Shown: one piece after another, positions 19,274 through 27,533 of the stretch
How the letters are laid out: each line of letters begins with the position of its first letter
How positions within the stretch are numbered: position 1 is the stretch's first letter
From: Sphingomonas alpina
GTDB lineage: Bacteria; Pseudomonadota; Alphaproteobacteria; Sphingomonadales; Sphingomonadaceae
Length of the DNA stretch: 64,000 nt
Direction of reading: 5' to 3'
NCBI RefSeq assembly: GCF_014490665.1
Contig: NZ_CP061038.1
Coordinates: forward strand, 1,364,001-1,428,000
Position numbers and translations under genes: made by a program
The notes under the pieces: model-generated
What the model saw: the letters and a program-made list of their open reading frames with translations, nothing else
The model's database searches: none
Told to the model about the DNA's origin: nothing

Positions 19274-19306
19274 GAGATATGGGACACCAGGTTTGTCCCA
19301 TATCTC
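19274..19306. repeat. Dyad repeat (33 bp), copy 2; possible bidirectional terminator
   Basis: GAGATATGGGAC, a 9-nt spacer and GTCCCATATCTC form a perfect 12-bp stem. It is nearly identical to the centre of the 125-bp element at 93-217. It lies between two converging genes (SGNH and KdgK), where a bidirectional terminator would be expected. The flanking blocks of the 125-bp element are not recognisable here. Confidence 0.6.
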
Positions 19307-19414
19307 CAGCGCGCGGCACACGTCGTGCTAAGCAGGAAATCCATTAATATTGTATATTATCAATTAGATAGATTGATTTAATACAATACTTCAACAATCT
19401 CAGCCTGAAACCGC

Positions 19415-20431
19415 TCAACGCCGGACATCGAGTCCACCGCTGCCGAACTCTTCCAGATCGGCACGCGTGAATAGTGCCATGTCGCCGATCACGCTGTGCT
19501 TGAGGCATGCCAGCGCCAGTCCGTCGCGGATCGCCGCCGCTTCGCCGGCGCCGCGCATCAGGCCATGCAGCACACCCGCCGCAAAAGCGTCGCCGCCGCC
19601 GATCCGGTCGACCACGCCGGTCAGCATGACCTCTTCCGTGGTCCAGCTTTCGGTGCGGGTGTCGATCCGGGCCGAGAGGCGATGGCGATCCACCGCCTCG
19701 ACCTCGCGCGCGGTCGAGGCCATCCAGCGCAGTCGCGGCAGCGCGGCGAACGCGGCTTCGGCGGCCTCGCGGCGGCGCGCGGGCCCGTCGCCGTGAAAGC
19801 GCCGGCCGAGCAGCAGCGACATATCGCGGTGCGTGGCGAAGAACAGGTCGGCCTCGGCGGCCAGTTCGATCACGATATCGCGCGGCTCGGCGCTCCACCG
19901 CGACCATAGCCGTTCGCGGTAATTGGCGTCGAAGGAAACCGAGACGCCGGCGGCACGCGCTGCACGCATCGCGGCCAGCGTCGCCGCCGCGGGGTCCGGC
20001 CCGAGCGCCGGGGTGATGCCCGATACGTGCAGCCATGAACGGCCCGCCAGCAGGGCCGGCCAGTCGGTGGACGACCAGTCGTGCCGGGTGAAGCTGCTCT
20101 CCTCGCGATCGTAGAGGATCTGCGCCGGCCGCAGCGATGCACCCGGCGTCAGAAAATAAAGACCTTGTCGCCCGGCGCCGCGCGCGACGAAGCGCAGGTC
20201 GACGCCCGCGGCGCGCAGCGCGCGGCAGGCCGCTTCACCCAGATCGTTGGCCGCGGTCATGCTCGCCATTGCCGCATCATGGCCGAGCGCGGCGAGAGCG
20301 GCGGCGACATTGGCTTCGGCACCACCGGCATGAAGCGCCAGCATATCGGCCCGTGCCAGCGGCGTCGCGACAACCGGATTCAGCCGCAGCAGCAATTCGC
20401 CGAAGCACAGGATGGAGCCGGTCTGCCGCAC
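19415..20431 (-). CDS. kdgK: 2-keto-3-deoxygluconate kinase (PfkB family)
   Basis: A 338-aa PfkB/ribokinase-family sugar kinase. The N-terminal FGELLLRLNP and GGAEANVA segments are of the KdgK type, and the C-terminal PfkB signature DRIGGGDAFAAG has the catalytic Asp. It would phosphorylate KDG to KDPG, the last specific step of alginate catabolism. It starts with GTG, with GAGGGG 8 nt upstream, and is divergent from the large TonB receptor; a candidate GntR site at 20488 lies between them. KDPG aldolase is not in the window. Confidence 0.88.
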   Translation of the reverse strand: MRQTGSILCFGELLLRLNPVVATPLARADMLALHAGGAEANVAAALAALGHDAAMASMTAANDLGEAACRALRAAGVDLRFVARGAGRQGLYFLTPGASLRPAQILYDREESSFTRHDWSSTDWPALLAGRSWLHVSGITPALGPDPAAATLAAMRAARAAGVSVSFDANYRERLWSRWSAEPRDIVIELAAEADLFFATHRDMSLLLGRRFHGDGPARRREAAEAAFAALPRLRWMASTAREVEAVDRHRLSARIDTRTESWTTEEVMLTGVVDRIGGGDAFAAGVLHGLMRGAGEAAAIRDGLALACLKHSVIGDMALFTRADLEEFGSGGLDVRR

Positions 20432-20487
20432 TGGTATCCCCTCGTTTTAATATTGGTCATGCGATATGCGTTGAAAGAACTACTAAA

Positions 20488-20503
20488 CTGGTATAGCAAT
20501 CTG
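20488..20503. promoter_or_regulatory. Candidate GntR operator between kdgK and the TonB receptor
   Basis: CTGGTATAGCAATCTG matches the site upstream of PL6 at 14 of 16 positions. It is placed between two divergent genes of the alginate pathway, so one site could control both. A further TGGTAT half-site overlaps the kdgK ribosome binding region (20431-20437). Confidence 0.6.
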
Positions 20504-20563
20504 CCTTGACAGATCGTCACGACCGGATCAATCGGCGGATAAGAACAAACCCTTGGGAGAGGT

Positions 20564-23503
20564 ATGATGGGCAGATTTCGGCAGCCGGCAGCTTTGACGT
20601 CGCGATCGCGCGTACTGGGCGGCGGCGTTGCGCTGTGGTGCCTGACGATCGCATCGGTGGCTGCGGCACAGACGACCGACCCGGTCGCCGCACAACCTGT
20701 GCCCGGCACACCGGTCGCTGGATCCGTTGCGGCTCCATCCGACGACAATGCTGCCGTTCAGGAGGTGCCCGCGCAGGAGTCCGAATCCGATATCGTCGTC
20801 ACCGGCATCCGCCAGACGATCGAAAGCTCGATCGCGGTGAAGCGTCAGGAGATGGCGATCGTCGATGCGCTCAACTCGACCGAGATCGGCGATTTGCCCG
20901 CTTTGTCGATCGGCGAAGCGATCCAGACCATCACCGGCGCGACCAGCCATCAGGAAAAGGGCGGCGCCACCGAGATTTCGCTGCGCGGCCTGGGCTCGTT
21001 CCTCAGCGCGACCACATTCAACGGCCGCGAAGCGTCGAACGGTAGCGGCGACCGCGCGGTGAATTTCAACCAGTTCCCGTCCGAGCTGGTCAGCGGCATC
21101 AAGATCTACAAGTCGCAACAGGCCGACCTGATCGAAGGCGGCGTGGCCGGGACGATCGAACTCGAGACCTTGCGTCCGCTCGATTACAAGAAGCGTTCGA
21201 TCCAGGTCGAACTGAAGGGCAATTACAATCCTTATCAGGACAAGATCCGCGGGCAGGGCGCGTGGGGCTGGCGCGGTACCGCCAGCTATGTCGATCAGTT
21301 CGATCTGGGCAGTCTGGGCGAGCTCGGTATCGCGCTCGGCGTGCAGCGCAATCAGGTCAATAATCCGGAAGAAACCTATGCCGCGGGCAGCACCTATTAT
21401 GCCTGCAACCCGCTGACCAATGCGACCGGCAATTGTGCCGAGATCACCCGGCAACAGGGAGGCGCGGGGTCGCCTTTCTATCTCGCGCCGAGCTCGGTCA
21501 CGTTCCGCCAGATCACCGAATCCGACAAGCGCGACGCATTCATGGGCTCACTGCAATGGAAGCCGAATTCCAAAATCGATATCAACCTCGATTTTCAATA
21601 TTCGAAGCGCGATTATAGCGAGGATCGCCACGACCTGACGCTGGCCGAGACGCGCTATGCGCTGCGCAATGTCCAATATGACGACCAGCATCGCCTGGTC
21701 TATGCGACCGGGACGTCATCGATCGACGCGATCGGCAATTATCTGACGCGCGACGAGGAGTATCTCGGCGGCGGCGGATCGATCAGCTGGAAGGCGACCG
21801 ACCGGCTGACCATCAGCACCGATGTGTCCTATTCGCAGACCAAGCGCGACACGCTCCAGCGCAGCGTGCGGCTGCGGACCGATCCATTCGATATCAACAA
21901 TGTGCGCACCCCGATCAACAATCAGCGCATTCCCTATACCTATGATGCGCGGAACGGCTTCGCGACGCAGATCACCCTCGATCCGCGCTTCAACGCCAAT
22001 GACTGGTCGCTGTTCAGCGACGATGCCCGCCTGCGCCGCGACGACGAATATAAGCAGGACAAGATCTTCGCCGCCCGGCTCGACGCGGGGTATGAGTTCG
22101 ACGGTTTCCTGAAGCGGATCGATATCGGCGGGCGTTATTCGCGTCGCCACTACGTCAACATCAACAATCTCGTCGAGATCACGCAGGACGACCGCACGGT
22201 CGACAAGCGCGTCAATCTCGCATGTCGCACGCCATTTCCGCAGACCGGGTATCTGCATGATGCGCCCAATCAATCGATCACGTCCTGGGCGACGTTCGAT
22301 ACCTTGTGCCAGTTTCGCGGCTATCTCGGCACTGAGGATCCCGGCATCGGTTCGGATACCCGCGCGGTCGACAATGCCGATGTGACCGAGAAGGTCTGGT
22401 CCGGATATGTGATGGGGACCTATGACAGCCAATTGGGCGATACGCCGATCCGCGGGAATTTCGGCGTTCGCGTGGTGCAGACCGACCTCCGCTCGATCGG
22501 GTTGCGTTCAGGTCTGAACGTCATCACCAATTCCGACGGCACGATCCGGCTGGTCGAGAATGGCGACTTCGCAACGCAGACGTTGACCAACAGCTATTTC
22601 CGCGCCTTGCCGAGCGTGAACGCCAATTTCGAATTGTCGCCAACCGTGGTCGCGCGCGCCGCCGCCTATCGGGCGATGTCGCGCCCGGCGCCGAGCGACC
22701 TCGCCGCCGGCCGCACGATTACGCTGGAGGACGGCACCGCCTTTGCCGACATCAAGGACGCGATCGGCCAGATCGTCGCCGACGGCTCGCCCTCGCTCAA
22801 GCCGATCATGTCGTGGAACGGCGACCTCGCGCTCGAATGGTATCCCAACAAGGATACGATCGTCGCCGGTACGCTCTATTACAAGAGCTTCGGCGGCGGG
22901 TTCGTGCCGGTGCTGATCAATGAGACGTTCAACATCGGCGGCCAGGATGTCAGCGTGCCGGTTACCCAGCGCCAGAACAGCGATGAGAAGAGCCGCGTCT
23001 ATGGTCTCGAACTGACGCTCACCAACCGCTTCTCCTGGCTGCCCGCACCGTTCGACGGCCTCGGCGCGAAGCTCAGCTACAACTACGCCAATTCGAACTT
23101 CAAGAATTACGACATCCGCCTCGGTAATGTGATCGATCCCGCCACCGGCGTGGTGACGCCGGGCATCATCCCGGCCGCCAATCTGTCGGGCTTTTCGAAG
23201 CACACCGGTTCTGCCCAGCTCTATTACCAATATAAGGGCCTGTCGCTGGAGGCGGTCTACACCTATCGGTCGAGCTATTATCAGGACTTTGTCGGCGGCA
23301 ATACGCAGCTGCGTTTCGTGCGTCCGTCGAACCTGGTCAATCTGCGCATGTCGTACAATGTGAACCGCAATCTCTCGCTGCGGGTCGAGGCGCTCAACGT
23401 GTTCAACGATGCCAAGGTCACCGATATGCCGGTTTATGGCAGCAGCCGGCAATATCATTATTACGGCTCGAAATATTTCATCGGCGCCCGGGTGCGTTTC
23501 TGA
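20564..23503 (+). CDS. TonB-dependent receptor, probable alginate-oligosaccharide importer
   Basis: A 979-aa receptor: signal peptide (about residues 1-45), an Ala/Pro/Val-rich periplasmic linker, TonB box-like ESDIVVTGIRQTIESS, plug with the glycan-importer style segment ATEISLRGLG and GGVAGTIELET, and a long barrel ending FIGARVRF. Length and plug type match the oligosaccharide receptors of Caulobacter and sphingomonads rather than siderophore receptors. GGGAGAGG precedes the ATG. Divergent from kdgK and followed by the GntR gene; it probably brings alginate oligomers into the periplasm for PL17. Confidence 0.9.
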   Translation: MMGRFRQPAALTSRSRVLGGGVALWCLTIASVAAAQTTDPVAAQPVPGTPVAGSVAAPSDDNAAVQEVPAQESESDIVVTGIRQTIESSIAVKRQEMAIVDALNSTEIGDLPALSIGEAIQTITGATSHQEKGGATEISLRGLGSFLSATTFNGREASNGSGDRAVNFNQFPSELVSGIKIYKSQQADLIEGGVAGTIELETLRPLDYKKRSIQVELKGNYNPYQDKIRGQGAWGWRGTASYVDQFDLGSLGELGIALGVQRNQVNNPEETYAAGSTYYACNPLTNATGNCAEITRQQGGAGSPFYLAPSSVTFRQITESDKRDAFMGSLQWKPNSKIDINLDFQYSKRDYSEDRHDLTLAETRYALRNVQYDDQHRLVYATGTSSIDAIGNYLTRDEEYLGGGGSISWKATDRLTISTDVSYSQTKRDTLQRSVRLRTDPFDINNVRTPINNQRIPYTYDARNGFATQITLDPRFNANDWSLFSDDARLRRDDEYKQDKIFAARLDAGYEFDGFLKRIDIGGRYSRRHYVNINNLVEITQDDRTVDKRVNLACRTPFPQTGYLHDAPNQSITSWATFDTLCQFRGYLGTEDPGIGSDTRAVDNADVTEKVWSGYVMGTYDSQLGDTPIRGNFGVRVVQTDLRSIGLRSGLNVITNSDGTIRLVENGDFATQTLTNSYFRALPSVNANFELSPTVVARAAAYRAMSRPAPSDLAAGRTITLEDGTAFADIKDAIGQIVADGSPSLKPIMSWNGDLALEWYPNKDTIVAGTLYYKSFGGGFVPVLINETFNIGGQDVSVPVTQRQNSDEKSRVYGLELTLTNRFSWLPAPFDGLGAKLSYNYANSNFKNYDIRLGNVIDPATGVVTPGIIPAANLSGFSKHTGSAQLYYQYKGLSLEAVYTYRSSYYQDFVGGNTQLRFVRPSNLVNLRMSYNVNRNLSLRVEALNVFNDAKVTDMPVYGSSRQYHYYGSKYFIGARVRF

Positions 23504-23512
23504 TCGGCTCTT

Positions 23513-23538
23513 GCCCGGACGGCTTGTGTCGTCCGGGC
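23513..23538 (+). terminator. Strong hairpin after the alginate TonB receptor
   Basis: GCCCGGACG, 8-nt loop, CGTCCGGGC: a perfect 9-bp GC-rich stem 10 nt after the receptor stop. There is no T-run, so it may work as an attenuator or Rho-assisted terminator, or protect the 3' end. Confidence 0.5.
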
Positions 23539-23541
23539 CAA

Positions 23542-23557
23542 GTGGTATGACAATCCG
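23542..23557 (+). promoter_or_regulatory. Candidate GntR autoregulatory site
   Basis: GTGGTATGACAATCCG matches the kdgK/TonB site at 12 of 16 positions, including TGGTAT and CAATC. It lies 28 nt before the GntR start codon, as expected for autoregulation. Confidence 0.45.
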
Positions 23558-23585
23558 GGCGAGAAGCGGAGGAATTGTTAGGCCA

Positions 23586-24332
23586 ATGGCAGATCGTCGT
23601 CTTTTTCAGAATATCGCGGACCAGATCGTCGCCTTGATCGACAAGGGCGCCTTTCCGCCCGGGTCCCGCTTGCCGGGCGAACGCGAACTGTCCGAGCGCT
23701 TCGGCGTCAGCCGCGTCACGATCCGCGAGGCGGAGATTGCGCTGCAGGCGACCGGACGGATCCGGATCAAGACCGGTTCCGGTGTCTATGTTTCGGACAC
23801 CGTGACGCAGGACACCGGGCAACTGCCGATGGTCAGCGCCTTTGAGTTGACCGAGGCGCGGCTGTTGTTCGAATCCGAGGCGGCGGCGCTCGCCGCGCCG
23901 ATCATCTCGGACGACGATCTTGCGATCCTGGGCGACCTGCTCGATCAGATGGCGCAGGACAATCTCGACGATGATGCGGTTACCGCGATCGACCGCCTGT
24001 TCCACCTGACCATTGCCGCTGCGTCGGGCAACAAGGCGATCATCCATGTGATCGAGACGCTGTGGCGGCTGCGTACCGAGATCGCCGAGGTGCGCACCAC
24101 GCATGCGTCGGTGTGTCACCATGACGGCTCCGCACGACAGGCGGAGCATGCCGCGATCGTCGACGGGCTTGCGCGGCGTGACCCGCAAGCGGCGCGTGTC
24201 GCCATGCGCCAGCATTTCAACCGCCTGCTCGAGGCCATGCTGGACGCAACCGAAGAGCGCGAGATCGAGGAAACCAAGCACCGCGCCGCAGCAAGCCGCG
24301 CCCGGTTCCGGATGAGCGCGCAACTCGGCTAG
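23586..24332 (+). CDS. GntR/FadR-family regulator of the alginate locus
   Basis: A 248-aa protein. The N-terminal winged HTH (residues 1-70) shows the GntR pattern: FPPGSRLPGERELSERFGVSRVTIREA, then GSGVYV. The C-terminal helical FCD domain holds the usual metal/effector residues: HLTIAAASGN, and the HDGSARQAEHAAIVDGL and RRDPQAARVAMRQH segments. Regulators of this type in uronate pathways are released by DEH, KDG or KDPG. The start is ATG 23586; the upstream in-frame part overlaps the receptor and lacks a domain. Candidate operators are at 11825, 20488 and 23542. Confidence 0.9.
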   Translation: MADRRLFQNIADQIVALIDKGAFPPGSRLPGERELSERFGVSRVTIREAEIALQATGRIRIKTGSGVYVSDTVTQDTGQLPMVSAFELTEARLLFESEAAALAAPIISDDDLAILGDLLDQMAQDNLDDDAVTAIDRLFHLTIAAASGNKAIIHVIETLWRLRTEIAEVRTTHASVCHHDGSARQAEHAAIVDGLARRDPQAARVAMRQHFNRLLEAMLDATEEREIEETKHRAAASRARFRMSAQLG

Positions 24333-24344
24333 GCGGCGCGGACC

Positions 24345-25655
24345 CTATCGGGCGAGCGCTCGATTCAAGCCCATCCGGCCCGCGCCGTACATCAGCGCCA
24401 TGGTCGCAAGCGCGAGGCCGATATTGACGGCGAAAAAGGCTGTCGGCGTCAGCGCGGTCCATAAGGTGCCGAAGGCGCCGGCAGCGATGCTCGCCACGAA
24501 CTTGGCCGAATACCAGATGCCGATGATGAACGAGGCATGCCGCGCCGGGGAGAGCCGGCCGAACAGCGCCAGGCCGATCGGCAGTACATGGATCTCCGCC
24601 AGCGTCATGAACAGGAAGAATGCCAACGGCCACATCATGCCGGCCTGTCCATGCACGCCCCATTCCCATGCGCCGCCGATCATTGCCAGATAGGCGAGGG
24701 CGGAGAAGGCGCAGCCGAGCATCATCTTGGACAGAGTTGGGATCGGGCGCCCGGCATCTTCGCGCCGGCGCCAGTACCAGGTCAGAAGAGGCGTGAGGGT
24801 GAAGATCAGCAGTGGATTGAGCGACTGGAACCAGGGTGCGGGGATGCGAAACCCGCCCAGCATGCGATCGGTATTGCCGTCGATCCACAATGCGATGGTG
24901 TTGCCGATCTGTTCATAACCAAGCCGGAACAGGATCACGAGGCCCAGTACCGCCGCAAGCAGGGGGAGTTTGGCTGCCAGCTTGATGGTGTCGGATGCGG
25001 CCGGCGCTTCAGGGGATGACGACGCCGAAAACCGGCCGGAATGGGCCAGTGAAGCGCTGAGCGCCGGCTTGAACGCGATATGGATCACCAGGCCGAGCAC
25101 CATCGCGACCGCCGCCGCGGCAAAGCCATAGTGCCAGCCATAGGCCTGGGCGAGCGCGCCGCAGACCAGAGGCGCAACGAAGCTGCCCAGATTGATGCCG
25201 AGATAATAGATGACATAGGCGCGTTCGCGGCGCGGGTCATCGGCAGCGTAGAGGTCGCCGATCTGGCTCGCCAGCGAAGTGATGAAGAAGCCGTTGCCCA
25301 GCGCGACGAGTGTCAGCCCCGCATAGAGCCCGCTGTCCCAGGTCATGGCGAGATGACCCAGCGCCATCAGCGATGCGCCGAGGGTGATTGCGCGGCCCTT
25401 GCCGATAAAGCGATCGGCAATGAAACCGCCGAGCAGGGGCGTCAGATTGGCCGCGCCGACGTAGAGGCCGTAAATGAAAGAGGCTTGCGGTTGAGTGAAG
25501 TCGAGCTGGCGCACCATGTAGAGCACCAGCAGCGCCTGCATTCCGAAGGCCGAGAAATAGGCCATCGCCTCAGTCGAGAAGAGTATCGTCAGTCCGGCCG
25601 GGTGGCCGAACAATGTGCGTGGTGCGGCGCCTGCCGCGCGATTTTCGTCAGGCAT
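24345..25655 (-). CDS. POT/PTR-family (oligopeptide) MFS transporter, atypical
   Basis: A 436-aa carrier with the POT-family N-terminus FGHPAGLTILFSTEA and later segments such as YYLGINLGSFVAP. POT members move di- and tripeptides with protons. The normally conserved ExxER motif of helix 1 is replaced: aligned to FTEMWERFSYYGM-type sequences, the protein reads STEAMAYFSAFGM, keeping the first Glu but losing Glu and Arg. Proton coupling or substrate may therefore differ from E. coli/Shewanella peptide carriers. It overlaps the APC permease gene by 8 bp and is last in a minus-strand operon. Confidence 0.85.
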   Translation of the reverse strand: MPDENRAAGAAPRTLFGHPAGLTILFSTEAMAYFSAFGMQALLVLYMVRQLDFTQPQASFIYGLYVGAANLTPLLGGFIADRFIGKGRAITLGASLMALGHLAMTWDSGLYAGLTLVALGNGFFITSLASQIGDLYAADDPRRERAYVIYYLGINLGSFVAPLVCGALAQAYGWHYGFAAAAVAMVLGLVIHIAFKPALSASLAHSGRFSASSSPEAPAASDTIKLAAKLPLLAAVLGLVILFRLGYEQIGNTIALWIDGNTDRMLGGFRIPAPWFQSLNPLLIFTLTPLLTWYWRRREDAGRPIPTLSKMMLGCAFSALAYLAMIGGAWEWGVHGQAGMMWPLAFFLFMTLAEIHVLPIGLALFGRLSPARHASFIIGIWYSAKFVASIAAGAFGTLWTALTPTAFFAVNIGLALATMALMYGAGRMGLNRALAR

Positions 25656-27045
25656 GCCGACGCGTCGTGCCGAACCAGAACAATATGCCGAGAATGGTCC
25701 ATCCCCCCATCATCAGGAATTCGAGCGGCACGCCCGTGGCGGCCTGAAACGGCGAGACGACCGCGACCACCGCCGCCACTGCCGCGCCCAGCATGATCAC
25801 CAGGACCAGCGGCGTACCGCCTGCCAGGACAAAGCCGGGCCGGGCGCCCTGCCGGCGCCGCACGCGCAGCAAGGCGATCAGCGACAGCACGACGATCAGC
25901 GTCACGCAGATCGTGCTCATGTTGATGATCGGCAGGATCGCGCCGCGCCCGAGGCAAACGCCGAGACAGGTGCAGGCCGCAACGAACAGGATCGCCCGGC
26001 GCGGCACGCCATGAACCGGATCGACCTTGGCGAGTGCCGCAGGCAGGAAGCCGGCGCGAGCCTGGGCAAGCACCAGCCGCGAAGCGCTCAGATGCAGCGC
26101 GCTCCATGTCTTGGCCAGCGAGATGATCGCCGCGATGAGAATGATTTTCGAAGCCAGGCCATTGGGCAGGGCCTTTTGAAAGGCAGCAGCGACGGGCAGC
26201 GATTGGGACAGCAGGTCACGCCACGGGACCAGCGCGGTCGATGCGAGGATGATCAGGCAATAAAAGGCCGCTGCCCCCGCGACGCCGCCGATCATTGCCC
26301 GAGCTACCGTCCTGAATGACGTCCCGACAGACCGTTCCTCGATCGCATTGGCGGCGGACTGAAATCCGCTGAGGAACAAGGTCGAGGTTGCAAAGACCCA
26401 GAATATACCGGTGCCGAGCGAGCCCTTTTCCGGCGCAAGGAAAAAGGGGTGCCAGTTTTGCGGATCACCCTTCCAGAACCCCAGCAGGATCAGCAGCAGC
26501 GACAGGCCGATAAAAGCGAAGGTGATCAGTCGCTGCAGACCGACCGCCAGATGCGCGCCGAGACTGTTGAAGATCCCCAGCAGTACCGCGCCGCAGACCC
26601 CGAGCAGCAACGCGAACAGCGAGACGTCATGACCCAGCAGCCGATACGGGACCGGTCCCTGGGCGAGTGCCGGAAACAGCATTTCCAGAAACCAGGACAA
26701 GGCGATCGCCTCGAACGCGGTAAAGCTGACGATGTAGAGGCACAGGAACCAGCCAGTGATGAAACCGCAGCGTGGCCCGATCCCCTCCAGCGCGAAGGTG
26801 CATTCGCATCCGGCGCGCGGCAGGCGGGCGACCAGTTCGGCATAGGCCGCCGCGACCATCGCCATCAGCACTCCGCCGGCGAGGAATCCGATCAGCGCAC
26901 CGCCGGGGCCGGCCGCGGCAATCCATTCGCCGAGGACGACGACCCAGCCGGATCCGACGATGCTGCCAAAGGCGAGGGTGAAGAATCCTGCGCCGCCAAT
27001 GGCGCGAGCAAGCGACGGTCCGCTTTTTACGCTTGGCGCCTGCAC
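25648..27045 (-). CDS. APC-superfamily amino acid permease
   Basis: A 465-aa permease with about 12 membrane segments. The first helix carries the APC GSIVGSGW loop (about residue 27) that binds the amino-acid backbone. The start is GTG 27045 with AGGAGG 5 nt upstream; an in-frame frame upstream runs through the RidA region and is not real. A TetR-regulon-like dyad lies 44-65 nt upstream (27089-27110). With the POT carrier it would bring amino acids or small peptides into the cell. Confidence 0.87.
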   Translation of the reverse strand: MQAPSVKSGPSLARAIGGAGFFTLAFGSIVGSGWVVVLGEWIAAAGPGGALIGFLAGGVLMAMVAAAYAELVARLPRAGCECTFALEGIGPRCGFITGWFLCLYIVSFTAFEAIALSWFLEMLFPALAQGPVPYRLLGHDVSLFALLLGVCGAVLLGIFNSLGAHLAVGLQRLITFAFIGLSLLLILLGFWKGDPQNWHPFFLAPEKGSLGTGIFWVFATSTLFLSGFQSAANAIEERSVGTSFRTVARAMIGGVAGAAAFYCLIILASTALVPWRDLLSQSLPVAAAFQKALPNGLASKIILIAAIISLAKTWSALHLSASRLVLAQARAGFLPAALAKVDPVHGVPRRAILFVAACTCLGVCLGRGAILPIINMSTICVTLIVVLSLIALLRVRRRQGARPGFVLAGGTPLVLVIMLGAAVAAVVAVVSPFQAATGVPLEFLMMGGWTILGILFWFGTTRRHA

Positions 27046-27088
27046 AGTCCCTCCTACCCCCGATCGGCCGCAACAATTATCTATTTTT

Positions 27089-27110
27089 ATTATTACTGCA
27101 ATAACATTAA
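27089..27110 (-). promoter_or_regulatory. TetR-regulon dyad, site A (before the APC permease)
   Basis: TTATTACTGCAATAA with perfect TTATT/AATAA arms around 5 bp, in the 88-bp gap between RidA and the APC gene. It is similar to the sites at 28740, 31688, 33346, 42124 and 42346. Confidence 0.5.
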
Positions 27111-27133
27111 TTCGCCGATCGGTAGACGATGGG

Positions 27134-27532
27134 TCAGGAAATTGCCACGGCGATGGCATCGACCTCGATCCGATAGCCGTAATGAAGGCCCGGAACCGGC
27201 ACGATCGAGCGTGCGGGTCTCGCATCGCCGAACACTTCTGCGAAAATTGCATTGCATTCCGGCCACAACTCGATCCCGGCCAGATAGATGGTGACCTTCG
27301 CAACATGGTCGACATCGGACTGCGCCGCCCGGAGCACGATCAGGAGATTTTCGAACGCCTGGCGCGCTTGCGCCGCAAACGGCGCGGTGGCGAGGCCATG
27401 ATCCGGTCCGGCCCGGACCGGCAACTGGCCTGAAACGAAGATCAGCCCGTTGCTGATCGTCGCCGGCGCATAATGTCCGCCGGGCGCGGGGCCCTCGGCA
27501 GGATAGATCTGCAACGGTCGCTTGTCTTCCAT
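27134..27532 (-). CDS. ridA: RidA/YjgF/UK114-family enamine/imine deaminase
   Basis: A 132-aa RidA-like protein: FVSGQLPV near residue 33, QARQAFENL, and DVDHVAKVTIYL with the C-terminal ARSIVPVPGL (the Arg that binds the carboxylate). Family members hydrolyse reactive enamines/imines made by PLP enzymes. The gene starts 1 nt after the stop of the PLP-dependent D-threonine-aldolase-like gene, which fits a clean-up role for its product. An upstream in-frame extension overlaps that gene and is rejected. Confidence 0.88.
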   Translation of the reverse strand: MEDKRPLQIYPAEGPAPGGHYAPATISNGLIFVSGQLPVRAGPDHGLATAPFAAQARQAFENLLIVLRAAQSDVDHVAKVTIYLAGIELWPECNAIFAEVFGDARPARSIVPVPGLHYGYRIEVDAIAVAIS

Positions 27533-27533
27533 A

